DNA of 11,348 nucleotides from CAZJRB01 sp964547995 (GTDB taxonomy: Bacteria > Planctomycetota > Planctomycetia > Pirellulales > Thermoguttaceae). Positions 1 to 8,434 of the stretch are shown here, in pieces. Position 1 is the first letter of the stretch. Every line of letters starts with the position of its first letter. Location of the stretch: positions 1 to 11,348 of the forward strand of contig CAZJRB010000165.1 of assembly GCA_964547995.1 (NCBI GenBank), in the 5' to 3' direction. The notes below the pieces were generated by a model, which was not told where the DNA came from, did not search any database, and was given only the letters and a program-made list of their open reading frames with translations. Made by a program: the position numbers and the translations under genes.

Positions 1-15
1 CCACGTTGACGCAAA

Positions 16-978
16 CTATTGAACAGCAAAACTCACGCTTGTTTTAGGACTAGTATGATCCAGGCGTTCATGCCATTTTGCGACCGTTGTGGGAGTCAGG
101 AATGTCACTTTCTCGCCCACCGGCCAGAAGACCTGGATCACGCAAGCCGGCCGCCCGTGGAAATCGCGCAATTGGTACGGTGCTCGATATTCATCTTCCG
201 GTCCGCAAATCTTCGTGGGTGAGTAACAGTGCGATATCACCAATGAGTTTGTGGCTGTCAAGTGTCCGACGTTGCCCATGACCAGCGGGCGCCCGCAAAT
301 CATGTGCGTCACCAGGTCCGCCACACCGAAGTCCGGGTCGCCTTCGCAGATTCCCACCAGGCCCTCGTCGTTCAGACGGGATATGGCCACACAGCCCGGC
401 CCGGGATCGCCCGGCGCACCGATGCACGCCGCACCGGCGACGATGGCGCCTTGGCAGTTGTTCTTGCGAATCAGATCTCGCAAGACGACGTAGTGCTTTG
501 CCGCGTTGAAGATCGCCTTTTTCTCCGGCTCGACAACCTTCTTGGCAGTCTTTTCATAGAAGTCGGCCAACTGCCGCATCTCGTCGCTCGCTGCGTACTT
601 GTGGTAGATCGCAAGGTAGTCGGGGAAATCGACGAATCCGGGGCCCAGCGGGTGGCGACGGCCGTGGACGTCATGGATACGGTTTTCGTCATAGACCTCA
701 TTGGATTTTGGTGAAGCATACACCAAATTCGCCTGCTTCAGCCGCGCCGGAGCGCTCACCAGCCGCAGGGATGTTTCCAGCCAGCTCACATCCGGAGCCG
801 CACACACATACGTGTTGGGCTTGCCGTATCGGACGGGTGGTCCAAATTCTATGTTCGGCAGGTTGAAGAAGACGACGGTCGGAATGTCGCCGCGTCCGTC
901 GAGAATCTTTCCGACAGGGTCCCAGCCCGGGCCTTCAAATCCTGCTCGTACTGGTAGCTTGGCGGGAAGGACCCCCGT
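16..978 (-). pseudogene. L-fucose-isomerase-like protein, C-terminal fragment without a start
   Basis: An open frame continuous from the stop at 979-981 down to the TAG at 16-18. From about position 920 it reads as natural protein. It contains a block like the active-site half of the L-fucose isomerase family: CEGD (Glu codon at 343-345), a GRPLVMGN segment (Asn codon at 271-273) and an SHC segment (His codon at 229-231). Family enzymes (usually more than 400 aa) isomerise an aldose such as L-fucose to the ketose in the cytoplasm, with a metal held by Glu, Asp and His. Here the Asp position appears to be Asn, so activity would be doubtful even in an intact gene. No ATG lies in frame; the only plausible starts are internal, such as GTG at 805-807, which would cut into the domain. 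The N-terminal third is replaced by a GH95-like gene start in another frame. The C-terminus may also be altered: after the last family-like segment only about 25 residues remain, and the window edge prevents a check. The family call is by motif and general resemblance only. Confidence 0.6.
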
Positions 979-1262
979 TCAGCGAGGATCGTTACACCAC
1001 CTAGTGCCTTGGCGCCGAAATCGACTCGGTTCATATAAAGCGTCTGCGACTCTCGCGTGCCGCCAATCGTCATCCCGAACTCGCCGTTTCCGAGGTTGGG
1101 TCCCTTCGTGTAGGAGATCGTCACCACACCTTTCGGCAACGAGGAGTAAACCCCGGTGGATTCCTGCAGGATCCTGGTCAGGTCATCTTCGGCGGACAAA
1201 CGCAGACAAAGCCCCAGTAGAATCGAGAAGCAACAAAACGTGTTCAGGTTCTTTCCCTTCAT
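849..1262 (-). pseudogene. GH95-like glycosidase, N-terminal fragment with signal peptide
   Basis: Starts at ATG 1262-1260, which overlaps the TGA of the GH38 gene (ATGA). A GAGGAG ribosome site lies 8 nt upstream, so the start is well supported. Residues 1-24 form a signal peptide (basic MKGK, hydrophobic Cys/Leu-rich core, LSA before EDD). Residues ~36-115 match the N-terminal beta-sandwich domain of the complete GH95-like gene at 8431-10653: GNGEFG at 59-64 against GNGDMG, then a LYMNRVDF segment against LCKNDF, then GG and YQYEQ against YRVEQ. Similarity stops at about residue 114 (near position 920). The remaining residues are Ser/Thr/Arg-rich and look like out-of-frame translation of the isomerase-like fragment. 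The whole (alpha/alpha)6 catalytic domain (over 600 residues expected) is missing, so the 137-residue product could not be a glycosidase. It was evidently once the second GH95-like enzyme of the operon. Confidence 0.68.
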
Positions 1263-4200
1263 CGGGAGTGCTCCTCTTCTGTCGCCAGGGCAGCTTTGAA
1301 GGTCTTGATCTCGTAAGGGCGGATCGTCAGCGGCACCGTGCCGTCGGCCAGCGGTACATCGCTGTCTTCGCGTTCCAGGAGATTGCATTGGGCGGCCCGC
1401 ACGAATGGCCGTGCGGCTCGCAGAACTGCTTCGTGTTCGATACCGTACCTCTCGACGACGCGGATGATCAGCTCACTCGAATGCCTTGCTCTCTTTACGG
1501 CCTCCAGAGTGATGCCGTTGGTGAAGGCGGAGGCTTCGACATCGGTGAGTGACAGAAAGCTGTGTGCCGACGGCAAGTCTCCGTCGTGGGAATCGCAGAC
1601 CACCGTCTCAACCGGATCGTTCAGGTCGAGGGCTTCGTCGTGCGTGTGAGCCCGTCGCCAATCGAAGTCGTGCGGGTAGAGCGAATAGACGAAATGGTGC
1701 TCTTCCTGGTCTGAAACAGGGTCCGGGTACTTCGGGCCCTTCAGAAGCGTCAGGGCCATCATCCCGCCGTGTGCTTCGTGGCCGTACTTACAGTCGTTCA
1801 ACAAGCTCAGGCCATAGTCGGGTTGCGAAAGGTCCATCCAGAGGTGGGCGGGCACCTCGAACTTGGCTTGCTCAAACGAGTTGTTTCGAGTGGTGGGACG
1901 CTGGATGTTGCCGTAAGCGATGTCGAAGGTCGCCTGACGGGCAGCAATCGGCGTGTGGAACCGGACCTTCAAGAGCTTGTGTTGTTCGTGCCAGTCGATG
2001 CAGGTCTCGAAATCGACCCGCTTTGCCCCGGCGGCAAGGACGATCCGCTGGACGATTGTCGAGTTGCGGAACTTGCGAGTGACTTCAATGGCCGATCGAA
2101 CCGCCCCCTCTTCCGACACGCGAACGGTCGCACCGGGAAGATCGTACAGAAGGTCCGTGTAGTGCGGCTCGATGTCCCAGGCATCGAACGTACCGGGGAT
2201 GTCCTGATACAGACAGAAGACATTCCCTCGGCCGTCCGGGTCGATCCACTCTCGGCTAGCCTTTGTGTCTCGCAACGAGGTGATTTCGCCTTCGCTGTTG
2301 ACGGCCACCTTGAGCCGTTCGTTTTCCAGGCCGGTCGTTGAAACTCGGACAGCCGGAAATGTCTCTATACCGGGGCCGTCGATTAGACGATACGTCTTGT
2401 AGCCACATGACGGAAGGTTGGCGACTGGGAAGACGAGACACGTCTGACCCGTTGCGAAATCCTCGGTGAACTGGTGGGGAATCTGTCGGCCTTCGGGATC
2501 GAGGACGTGAATGTCCTGCCGGGCCATTTCGATGCGGGCAAGCGAGTCCCGCGTGAAGGGTTGACCATTGAATACGAGGAGGGCACGTCCGGGCCCGCGA
2601 GTGTCGACCCGGCTGGCGATGTTGTCAAGAGCGCCGCGCAGAACCCGATGTCCAATCTCCGTTGCCGTGTCGTACGCTTCGAGCAGATCGTCGTAGGCGG
2701 CCGTGATGTGCGTACCGGGCAGCGAGTCGTGAAATTGGTTCGTCAGTACGAGTTCCCATCCCCGATCGAGCTCGCTCTGCGGATAGGGAACATTTGCAAA
2801 GCACGAAAACAACTCCGCCTTGCGATACAGGAACTCGCAGTAGCGGTTGAGCTTCTTCAGCCGGCCCTTCGTGGTGTAGACGCCTCGGTGTTCCTCCAGG
2901 TACAGTTCATCGTCGAGCACGGGCAGATCGGCACCAAGGGCCTTCTCATACATGCTTTCCAGACAACGTTCCACGGTTGAGGACGTTGTAGGCACCATGC
3001 CGGGAAAACTCTCGTAGCGTTTGACATACTCGAGCATTTCAGGGTCGGGACCGCCGCCGCCGTCGCCCCACCCGTACGTGAACAAACTCTCGCCGACCGA
3101 GGCCTTCTTCGAAAAGCCGTCCCAATGCTCTTTCAAATGGTCCGGTTCCATCGTACCGATGAAGATCGTTGGCGGCACCGTCGCGAAGATTCGCGATCCG
3201 TCGGGCCCTTGCCACCAGAATACGCTGTGCCGCCATGGGTTCGTATCGTTCCAGGCCGCCATCTTGTGCGTTACAAAGTACTTCAGGCCGCACTGGACGA
3301 AGATCTGTGGCATCGTCCATGCGTTGCCGAAGACATCGGGAACCCACGCGGTCTTGGGTGTTATGCCGAACTCTTGCTCGATGAACTCAATCCCGTGGAG
3401 TAACTGCCGGACGAACGATTCCCCTGAAGGAAGGTTGCAGTCGGGCTCGACCCAGAAAGCGCCGATGACCTCCCAACGCCCTTCCCGAACTCGCTGCTTG
3501 ACCTGCTCAAAAATCTCCGGATAGGTCTCCTTCATTTCTCGATACATAAGCGGTTGACTCTGGCAGAACGTGTAGTGTGGATACCGCTCCATCATCCGCA
3601 AAGCCGTAGCGTGTGTGCGGCCAATCTTGCGAACGAATTCGGCGTGCGTCCAGAGGTACACCAAGTCGAGATGGGAATTCCCGCAGAGGTGGATTTTGCC
3701 CTTCTTCCGGAACTCTTGGCTCTGGTAGATCTTCCTGCGAACGATTCCCTGGGCGTGAAGGGCCATCCCGCGGACCACATCGTAGGAGCGCTCCTCCTGA
3801 TCGATGTGGCGCGTCGCCTCTGCCAAGGCATGACGCAGAAACTCCAGCAACTCCGGTTCGATCCCTTCGACCATCATGACGTTAAACGCCGCCCGCAGGT
3901 CCCAGTATGCCTCGTTAATCTGCGGGTCGAAGGTGGCCCATTGCGACTCCTCGAAGGTCTTGACCTCACCTTCGCCGAAGTGCCACATGATGTAGCATTC
4001 GGCCTCGAGTTGATAGACCTCGGTGCCTGCGGCGCAATCGGTCATCGGCACACTGTCGCGGAACGGATCGAGCCCATGGTAGGGCAAGCCGTCGACTGAC
4101 AGCAGACCGTCTCCGCTGAAATACACCTTCAGCACCACGGGCTTGCCGGCGAATCGTTCGGGCATGGTCGCCTGGCAGCGGAACAGGGCGCTCTGGTCGG

Positions 4201-4450
4201 GTCCGCCCCACGTCTCGCCAACGCGGATCGGTCGCCAGTCGGCATCGTCGAAGATCCGTTCCCGCTTGCGGGTGTATCGGAATTGCCGGAACTCCCAGTC
4301 TTCCAGAGGTTCACTTTCGGGATGAATCCACGGTCGCAGCGACTCGATCTTCTGTTGAATGATCTCTTCAAATGAAACGATCCGCCGCTGCTTGCCCTTA
4401 ATGAGCCCGCGCCATTTGTCGAGGATCTTTTCCACACCGCTCTTCGCCAT
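1259..4450 (-). CDS. GH38 alpha-mannosidase
   Basis: A 1063-residue retaining alpha-mannosidase that hydrolyses terminal alpha-mannosides and uses an active-site zinc. Residues ~1-150 form an N-terminal beta domain. The GH38 catalytic domain follows: GNSHLD at 257-262 with zinc ligands His260 and Asp262, WVPDVFGN at 369-376 with catalytic nucleophile Asp372, YGWGDGGGGP at 459-468, and NQFHD at 571-575 with zinc ligand His574. All key residues are present. The C-terminal beta domains carry typical blocks: GLENERL at 707-713, DIPGTFDAWDIEPHY at 750-764, RPTTRNNSFE at 851-860, LLNDCKYG at 883-890 and YSLYPHDF at 922-929. Length fits the long Ams1-like bacterial and fungal group. There is no signal peptide, so it probably acts in the cytoplasm on imported oligosaccharide. 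ATG 4450 follows a 38 nt gap after the symporter; no clear Shine-Dalgarno is seen. Its TGA overlaps the next ATG. Specificity among alpha-mannosides cannot be read from sequence. Confidence 0.95.
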   Translation of the reverse strand: MAKSGVEKILDKWRGLIKGKQRRIVSFEEIIQQKIESLRPWIHPESEPLEDWEFRQFRYTRKRERIFDDADWRPIRVGETWGGPDQSALFRCQATMPERFAGKPVVLKVYFSGDGLLSVDGLPYHGLDPFRDSVPMTDCAAGTEVYQLEAECYIMWHFGEGEVKTFEESQWATFDPQINEAYWDLRAAFNVMMVEGIEPELLEFLRHALAEATRHIDQEERSYDVVRGMALHAQGIVRRKIYQSQEFRKKGKIHLCGNSHLDLVYLWTHAEFVRKIGRTHATALRMMERYPHYTFCQSQPLMYREMKETYPEIFEQVKQRVREGRWEVIGAFWVEPDCNLPSGESFVRQLLHGIEFIEQEFGITPKTAWVPDVFGNAWTMPQIFVQCGLKYFVTHKMAAWNDTNPWRHSVFWWQGPDGSRIFATVPPTIFIGTMEPDHLKEHWDGFSKKASVGESLFTYGWGDGGGGPDPEMLEYVKRYESFPGMVPTTSSTVERCLESMYEKALGADLPVLDDELYLEEHRGVYTTKGRLKKLNRYCEFLYRKAELFSCFANVPYPQSELDRGWELVLTNQFHDSLPGTHITAAYDDLLEAYDTATEIGHRVLRGALDNIASRVDTRGPGRALLVFNGQPFTRDSLARIEMARQDIHVLDPEGRQIPHQFTEDFATGQTCLVFPVANLPSCGYKTYRLIDGPGIETFPAVRVSTTGLENERLKVAVNSEGEITSLRDTKASREWIDPDGRGNVFCLYQDIPGTFDAWDIEPHYTDLLYDLPGATVRVSEEGAVRSAIEVTRKFRNSTIVQRIVLAAGAKRVDFETCIDWHEQHKLLKVRFHTPIAARQATFDIAYGNIQRPTTRNNSFEQAKFEVPAHLWMDLSQPDYGLSLLNDCKYGHEAHGGMMALTLLKGPKYPDPVSDQEEHHFVYSLYPHDFDWRRAHTHDEALDLNDPVETVVCDSHDGDLPSAHSFLSLTDVEASAFTNGITLEAVKRARHSSELIIRVVERYGIEHEAVLRAARPFVRAAQCNLLEREDSDVPLADGTVPLTIRPYEIKTFKAALATEEEHSR
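1271..1276 (-). promoter_or_regulatory. Ribosome binding site GAGGAG for the GH95-like fragment
   Basis: GAGGAG lies 8 nt before ATG 1262, inside the last codons of the GH38 gene. It fixes the start of the signal-peptide protein at the ATGA overlap and shows that its translation signals are intact although the gene is broken. Confidence 0.6.
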
Positions 4451-4488
4451 CGCTACACCGTGTTTTGCATCTTCCGAGATTCGTAAAG

Positions 4489-6297
4489 TCAGTCTTCAGG
4501 CAAAGTTCTGTACCAGGTAAAATACAGGGCGACGCAACATGCCGCAAACACACCCAACACGACGGCCGTTTCGGTATACCACTTGCCCATGAAGTAGATC
4601 GGCGACATATACAACGCGTACATCGCCACGATGCCCAGAAAAACGTTTAAGGCTACCAGACCGGGCTGCAGCGGAGTACGCATCGGCATGCCCGATTCGA
4701 TGACCCGCTGCTTGATCCAGCCCCACCATCCGAACGGGCGCACCAGCCGGTAGAACTCGTCGATGTGCTCTGCCGCAACCGGCCGCGTCCACAGCGACAC
4801 CGCAATGCACGTCCCCAGCGACATCACCAGGATCGTATAAGTAAAGTAACTGTCGTGAATACCCTGGATCCAAGCCCCTTCCGGCACGAACTGTTTGGCG
4901 AGCATGACCAGGGCGGGAATCAGACCGATTACACTGCCGGCGGCAAACCCCCAGCCGTTCATCCGGCCCCAGTACCACCGCAAGGCCAGCGGCACGACGA
5001 AGCAGGTCACCAGCCCCCCGAGCATCCACATCCAGATGCCGTTGAGCGAACTCTTGACAACCATCAAGTACCCGAATCCGATCGTCGTAACCACGAGTCC
5101 CGCCGTGGCCAGGTAGCTCGGCAGCATGTGCCCGCCCTCCTCGACATCCTTCTCGTGGTGGAAGATCGGTTCGTACATGTCCCGAACGATGATCGACGCC
5201 GTGGCGTTGATCTCGCTGCTAAAGGTGGACATGTACGCGGCGACCAACCCGGCGACCACCAGCCCCTTCATGCCGGTGAACAACAAGTCCGACTTGAGGA
5301 ACAGGGGCACGACGGCATCCGGGTCGGCCCCCGTAACCGTCTGCTCTCGGAACACCGCGAATGCCAGAAACGCCAACCCGCCGAGGAAGACCCATCGCGG
5401 CAAGGCCAGCACCGTCCACAGGGCGGCCATCCAACTGGCTTCTCGACCGTTCTTCGCCGCAAGGAACCGCTGCTCGCCGTAACGTCCTCCGGCACCGCCA
5501 ACCGATCCGATGAGGCCCACCAACGAGAACGCGAAAGCCGCGCCGGCGAAGTCGCTCCAGCCCTGGTAGTCTTTGCTCTGCGCGAACTCTCCAAGCTTAG
5601 GGGTCGGGTCGAATGCCAGGGAACGCCAATAGTCGGAGGTGACATTGCCGTGGGCGAGCGCTTTGTGCAGTTGCCCGGCGTCGTATTGAGTAAAGCAGAT
5701 GTAGCCGACGATGAACGAGACGGTAAACAGCAGCAGTGTCTGCAGGAAGTCGGTCAAGATCACACCGCGAAAACCGCCGACAAGCACGTAGAGGCCGGTG
5801 ATGCCGATCACGGTCATCGCGGTCGGGTGGCCGTCGAACCCGAGCTTCACTGCGAACTTGTGAATCACGATGTACGACATGGCCAGTTGCGCAATGCTGA
5901 ACATGGTTATCATGACGGCGAACCCGATCCTCGCCGCGACGGCCCCGCCATCAACGCCAAACCGTATCCTGTTCAGCTCCGCCGAGGTCATCACGCCGGT
6001 GCGGCGAATCCACACGCCCATGAACGCCATGAGAAAGATGCAGTTGGGCATCCACCAGATCAGCGTGGTCCACCACGATTTCATTCCCAGAACCATCAGC
6101 ATCGAAATCATCCACACGGTGCCGCTGATCGAGTAGTTGGTTGACGCGCCGGACGCCGCAAGCATCCACCACTTACCCTGGTTATCGCCCAAGAAATAGG
6201 AACGCATCCCCGTGGCCGACTTGCGGCTGAAGTAAACGCTGGCACCGATGGTGATGGCGAAGTAGATCGAGATGATGCTGATATCGATCCACGTCAT
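4489..6297 (-). CDS. SSS-family sodium:solute symporter
   Basis: A 602-residue integral membrane protein of the sodium:solute symporter family (SLC5-like), importing a solute with Na+. It begins with a short hydrophobic helix (about 6-24), followed by the usual SSS segment RSYFLGDNQGKWWM at 32-45. About 13-15 hydrophobic segments can be picked out across the protein. The TM8-type signature AYMSTFSSEINA at 354-365, followed by a VRDMYEPIF segment, matches the family's Na+-site helix, whose Ser pair coordinates sodium. A soluble linker near 505-545 contains the LVRPFGWWGWI stretch common in PVC members. Start ATG 6297 has a GAGAGGG ribosome site 6 nt upstream and follows the upstream stop by 3 nt. 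Position between the URO-D-fold genes and the mannosidase suggests it imports the sugar or small glycoside released outside the cell by the GH95-like enzyme. The substrate is inferred from context only. Confidence 0.92.
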   Translation of the reverse strand: MTWIDISIISIYFAITIGASVYFSRKSATGMRSYFLGDNQGKWWMLAASGASTNYSISGTVWMISMLMVLGMKSWWTTLIWWMPNCIFLMAFMGVWIRRTGVMTSAELNRIRFGVDGGAVAARIGFAVMITMFSIAQLAMSYIVIHKFAVKLGFDGHPTAMTVIGITGLYVLVGGFRGVILTDFLQTLLLFTVSFIVGYICFTQYDAGQLHKALAHGNVTSDYWRSLAFDPTPKLGEFAQSKDYQGWSDFAGAAFAFSLVGLIGSVGGAGGRYGEQRFLAAKNGREASWMAALWTVLALPRWVFLGGLAFLAFAVFREQTVTGADPDAVVPLFLKSDLLFTGMKGLVVAGLVAAYMSTFSSEINATASIIVRDMYEPIFHHEKDVEEGGHMLPSYLATAGLVVTTIGFGYLMVVKSSLNGIWMWMLGGLVTCFVVPLALRWYWGRMNGWGFAAGSVIGLIPALVMLAKQFVPEGAWIQGIHDSYFTYTILVMSLGTCIAVSLWTRPVAAEHIDEFYRLVRPFGWWGWIKQRVIESGMPMRTPLQPGLVALNVFLGIVAMYALYMSPIYFMGKWYTETAVVLGVFAACCVALYFTWYRTLPED

Positions 6298-6300
6298 GTG

Positions 6301-7374
6301 TCACCCTCTCTTCACATCAATCATTGTCCCGCACCCGCAGTTGTGTTCTCGTCCGATCCTCTCCCACTCATCGAAGACCGCCATGGCCGTTTCTGGCACG
6401 CCGGCCAGCTCGAACGAGAACTGGGCAATCACGCCGCCGGTCGCGTCCCACAAGTGGCGCGCCACCTTCTGCACGGCGTCGCGGCCGACTTGCGGATCTG
6501 GAGAAGCCAGCACGTGTTGCCGATCAATCTCGCCCCAGAACGTGATTTTACCTTTTGCTCGCTGAGCCACGTCGGTCATGTCCATGCAGAAGAGCTGCGA
6601 GTTGATCGCGTCGACACCCGCCTCGATCAGGTCCTCGTAGATTGCGGTGATATTTCCATCGGAGTGCATGAAAGCGAACTTGCCCGCCGCATGAGCCAGA
6701 TCGCAGTAGTCTCGGTAGAGCGGTTTGAACAGTTCCCGCCACGACGAGGGCGAAATCAGCAGCGAGTTCTGCGAGCCCCAATCGTCCTGAAAGAATATGC
6801 CGTCTACGTCGGTCCCCGTCCAGAACTCGACTTCTTTCAGGTAGAACTCGTGAATGGCCCGCAGCAGTTCGGCCGCTCCTCGTTCGGGCGAGGTCAGATC
6901 CACCATGGCGTCGGCCGTCCCCCGCAGGAACTGGTACCGTTCCCAAGGCCGCGGTCCGCACCCGGACAGAACGAACAGGTCGCTCTCGGCGCAAAACCGA
7001 TTTACCCGATCGCGGGCAGCTAACTCATCATGCGGCAAGACATCGTATGGTGGGCGAATCGAACGCCAGTCCGCGACATCCCGCAACTTCGGCTGTTTGA
7101 CCTCGCCGACGATTCCGCCATGGACGTTGACGAACTCGCACTCCCATTCGTCAACGTAGGTCCCCACCGCATACGGGTCGCCGCGTTTCTCGACCGGGAT
7201 ATCGTACACATCGTCGGCCCAAGTGATGTCGGATGGGAACCGCTCCTGCAAGAGTTCTGTCTGCTCCGGGTAGCGCCGCTCGGCCCACGGCAGCAGCCAC
7301 ATGTGCCGCGGAACACGCCGTGGCGAGGTGAACTCCAACGCCGCCGTGACGAGTTGTCGGGAATCAGCCGGCAT
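6301..7374 (-). CDS. Uroporphyrinogen-decarboxylase-fold protein B
   Basis: A 357-residue protein of the URO-D superfamily, a (beta/alpha)8 barrel fold shared by uroporphyrinogen decarboxylase (HemE) and cobamide-dependent methyltransferases (MtaA/CmuA type). Visible family blocks are the N-terminal ALEFTSPRRVPRH at 12-24, FFQDDWG at 194-200, ISPSSWRELFKPLY at 207-220, FMHSDGNI at 235-242, and a GVDAINSQ segment near 253-260. The His of HSDG (237) sits where methyltransferases carry the His of a His-x-Cys zinc motif, but the Cys position is Asp239, so classical thiol-methylating zinc chemistry is unlikely. HemE is also unlikely: the gene is a tandem duplicate in a sugar operon with no haem genes nearby. 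Start ATG 7374 overlaps the upstream gene by 11 bp and has TAGGAG 9 nt before it. The molecular function of this PVC group is unknown to me; a role on a modified sugar is a context guess. The family call is firm, the function is open. Confidence 0.85.
   Translation of the reverse strand: MPADSRQLVTAALEFTSPRRVPRHMWLLPWAERRYPEQTELLQERFPSDITWADDVYDIPVEKRGDPYAVGTYVDEWECEFVNVHGGIVGEVKQPKLRDVADWRSIRPPYDVLPHDELAARDRVNRFCAESDLFVLSGCGPRPWERYQFLRGTADAMVDLTSPERGAAELLRAIHEFYLKEVEFWTGTDVDGIFFQDDWGSQNSLLISPSSWRELFKPLYRDYCDLAHAAGKFAFMHSDGNITAIYEDLIEAGVDAINSQLFCMDMTDVAQRAKGKITFWGEIDRQHVLASPDPQVGRDAVQKVARHLWDATGGVIAQFSFELAGVPETAMAVFDEWERIGREHNCGCGTMIDVKRG
6304..6310 (-). promoter_or_regulatory. Ribosome binding site GAGAGGG for the symporter
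   Basis: A purine-rich GAGAGGG lies 6 nt before ATG 6297 and sits across the last codons of the upstream URO-D-fold gene. It supports this start and coupled translation. Confidence 0.5.
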
Positions 7375-8434
7375 CGCTTGCGACTCCTAGTTCGTGGCTC
7401 CCGTATTTTTCGGCCGCCCGATACATCGCCAGGGCGTTCTCCGGCGGAACGGCGTCGATGAGGATATTGCACGTGCTGAGGATGAATCCGCCGCCCGGGG
7501 CAATCTTCTCGCACAACCGGCGCACCTGGGCTTCGACTTCCTCGGGCGTTCCAAACGGCAGCAATCGGTCCAGATCGAGGTTGCCCATCAGGCACAACCG
7601 GTCGCCGTAGTCGCGTTTGACCTGCTCGATGTCCATGCCCGCGCTGGGTTGTAGCGACTGCAAGCCGTCGAAGCCACACTCGACAATCTCCGCCAGGGCC
7701 GTGCGGATGTCGCCGTCGGTGTGCAGAAACACGGGCACGTCACGATGGGCTTTGATGCGCGAAACCGCATCGGCCCATAGCGGATAGACGAAACGCTCCA
7801 TGATCCGCGGGGGCAGAAACAGACCGCTGTTGTACGCGATATCGTCGGCCATCAGGATCGCGTCAGCGCCGTGATCGAGGAATATCTTCGCCCGGCCCAC
7901 CTCGAACTCCATCACCTTCTCGGCCAGCGCAATGATCTGGTCGGTATTGGTCATGCACCAGACGAGGAAGTCTTCGGTGCCGAGCATCCAGTCCAAAGAA
8001 CTGACCGGGCCACCGATCTGGCAGAACAGGAACAAGTCGCTGTGGTCGCGGAACCAGTCGAGCATTTCGGTACGGCAGAGGCCGAGATCGGGGACCGAAT
8101 AGGATGCCGCGTCGGAAATATCGCCAATCGCCGGCTTGACCAACTGGGAACTCCCCTCGGTAATCACGTGCTCGTCGCCCAACGCGCTTAGGTATACTGG
8201 GTAGCCCCGATCATCTTGGCCTACTTCCTCCATCGGGAATTGGTGGATGTCGATCAGGTCGGCCCCCAGGACCCGCCGGGCGGCCAGTTGCCGTTCGTAG
8301 TCCGTGGACCGGTTGTACTGTTCCTCGCCAATCAGCGCCCGCAGCAGGCCGTTTTCGATCGCCAGATCGCCCTTGGGCACCCGGTCGGGTTCCTCGTGGC
8401 GGATGGCGGACACGACTCGCAGCTTCTTGTTCAT
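7364..8434 (-). CDS. Uroporphyrinogen-decarboxylase-fold protein A
   Basis: A 356-residue URO-D superfamily protein. Blocks seen: SAIRHEEPDRVPKGD at 9-23 (the usual family start), GGPVSSLDWMLG at 141-152, HGADAILMADDIAYNSG at 188-204, FLHTDGDI at 236-243, GLQSLQPSAGMDI at 257-269, and LMGNLD at 282-287. As in its neighbour, the His (238) of the barrel-strand motif is kept but the methyltransferase zinc Cys is Asp240. The reading frame stays open far upstream inside the GH95-like gene, but the true start is ATG 8434: the family homology begins there, AAAGGA lies 5 nt upstream, and the ATG overlaps the GH95-like TGA (ATGA). The two URO-D proteins are clearly diverged from each other, so they may act on different substrates or form a heteromer. 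It is probably not HemE. It could bind a corrinoid or a methyl donor as relatives do, but no residue here proves this. The family call is firm and the function unknown. Confidence 0.85.
   Translation of the reverse strand: MNKKLRVVSAIRHEEPDRVPKGDLAIENGLLRALIGEEQYNRSTDYERQLAARRVLGADLIDIHQFPMEEVGQDDRGYPVYLSALGDEHVITEGSSQLVKPAIGDISDAASYSVPDLGLCRTEMLDWFRDHSDLFLFCQIGGPVSSLDWMLGTEDFLVWCMTNTDQIIALAEKVMEFEVGRAKIFLDHGADAILMADDIAYNSGLFLPPRIMERFVYPLWADAVSRIKAHRDVPVFLHTDGDIRTALAEIVECGFDGLQSLQPSAGMDIEQVKRDYGDRLCLMGNLDLDRLLPFGTPEEVEAQVRRLCEKIAPGGGFILSTCNILIDAVPPENALAMYRAAEKYGSHELGVASDAG
7384..7389 (-). promoter_or_regulatory. Ribosome binding site TAGGAG for URO-D-fold protein B
   Basis: TAGGAG lies 9 nt before ATG 7374, inside the 3' end of URO-D-fold gene A. 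It decides the start and explains the 11 bp gene overlap. Confidence 0.6.

Noticed and set aside
4765..6144. Long plus-strand open frame (459 codons) opposite the symporter gene
   Set aside because: It is rich in Arg, His, Gln and Pro with no fold-like pattern and is the exact antisense of a well-supported membrane protein. GC-rich codon use opens such frames.
6301..8434. HemE (haem pathway uroporphyrinogen decarboxylase)
   Set aside because: There are two diverged copies inside a glycan operon, no other haem genes are nearby, and they resemble the PVC-type URO-D-fold proteins more than HemE.
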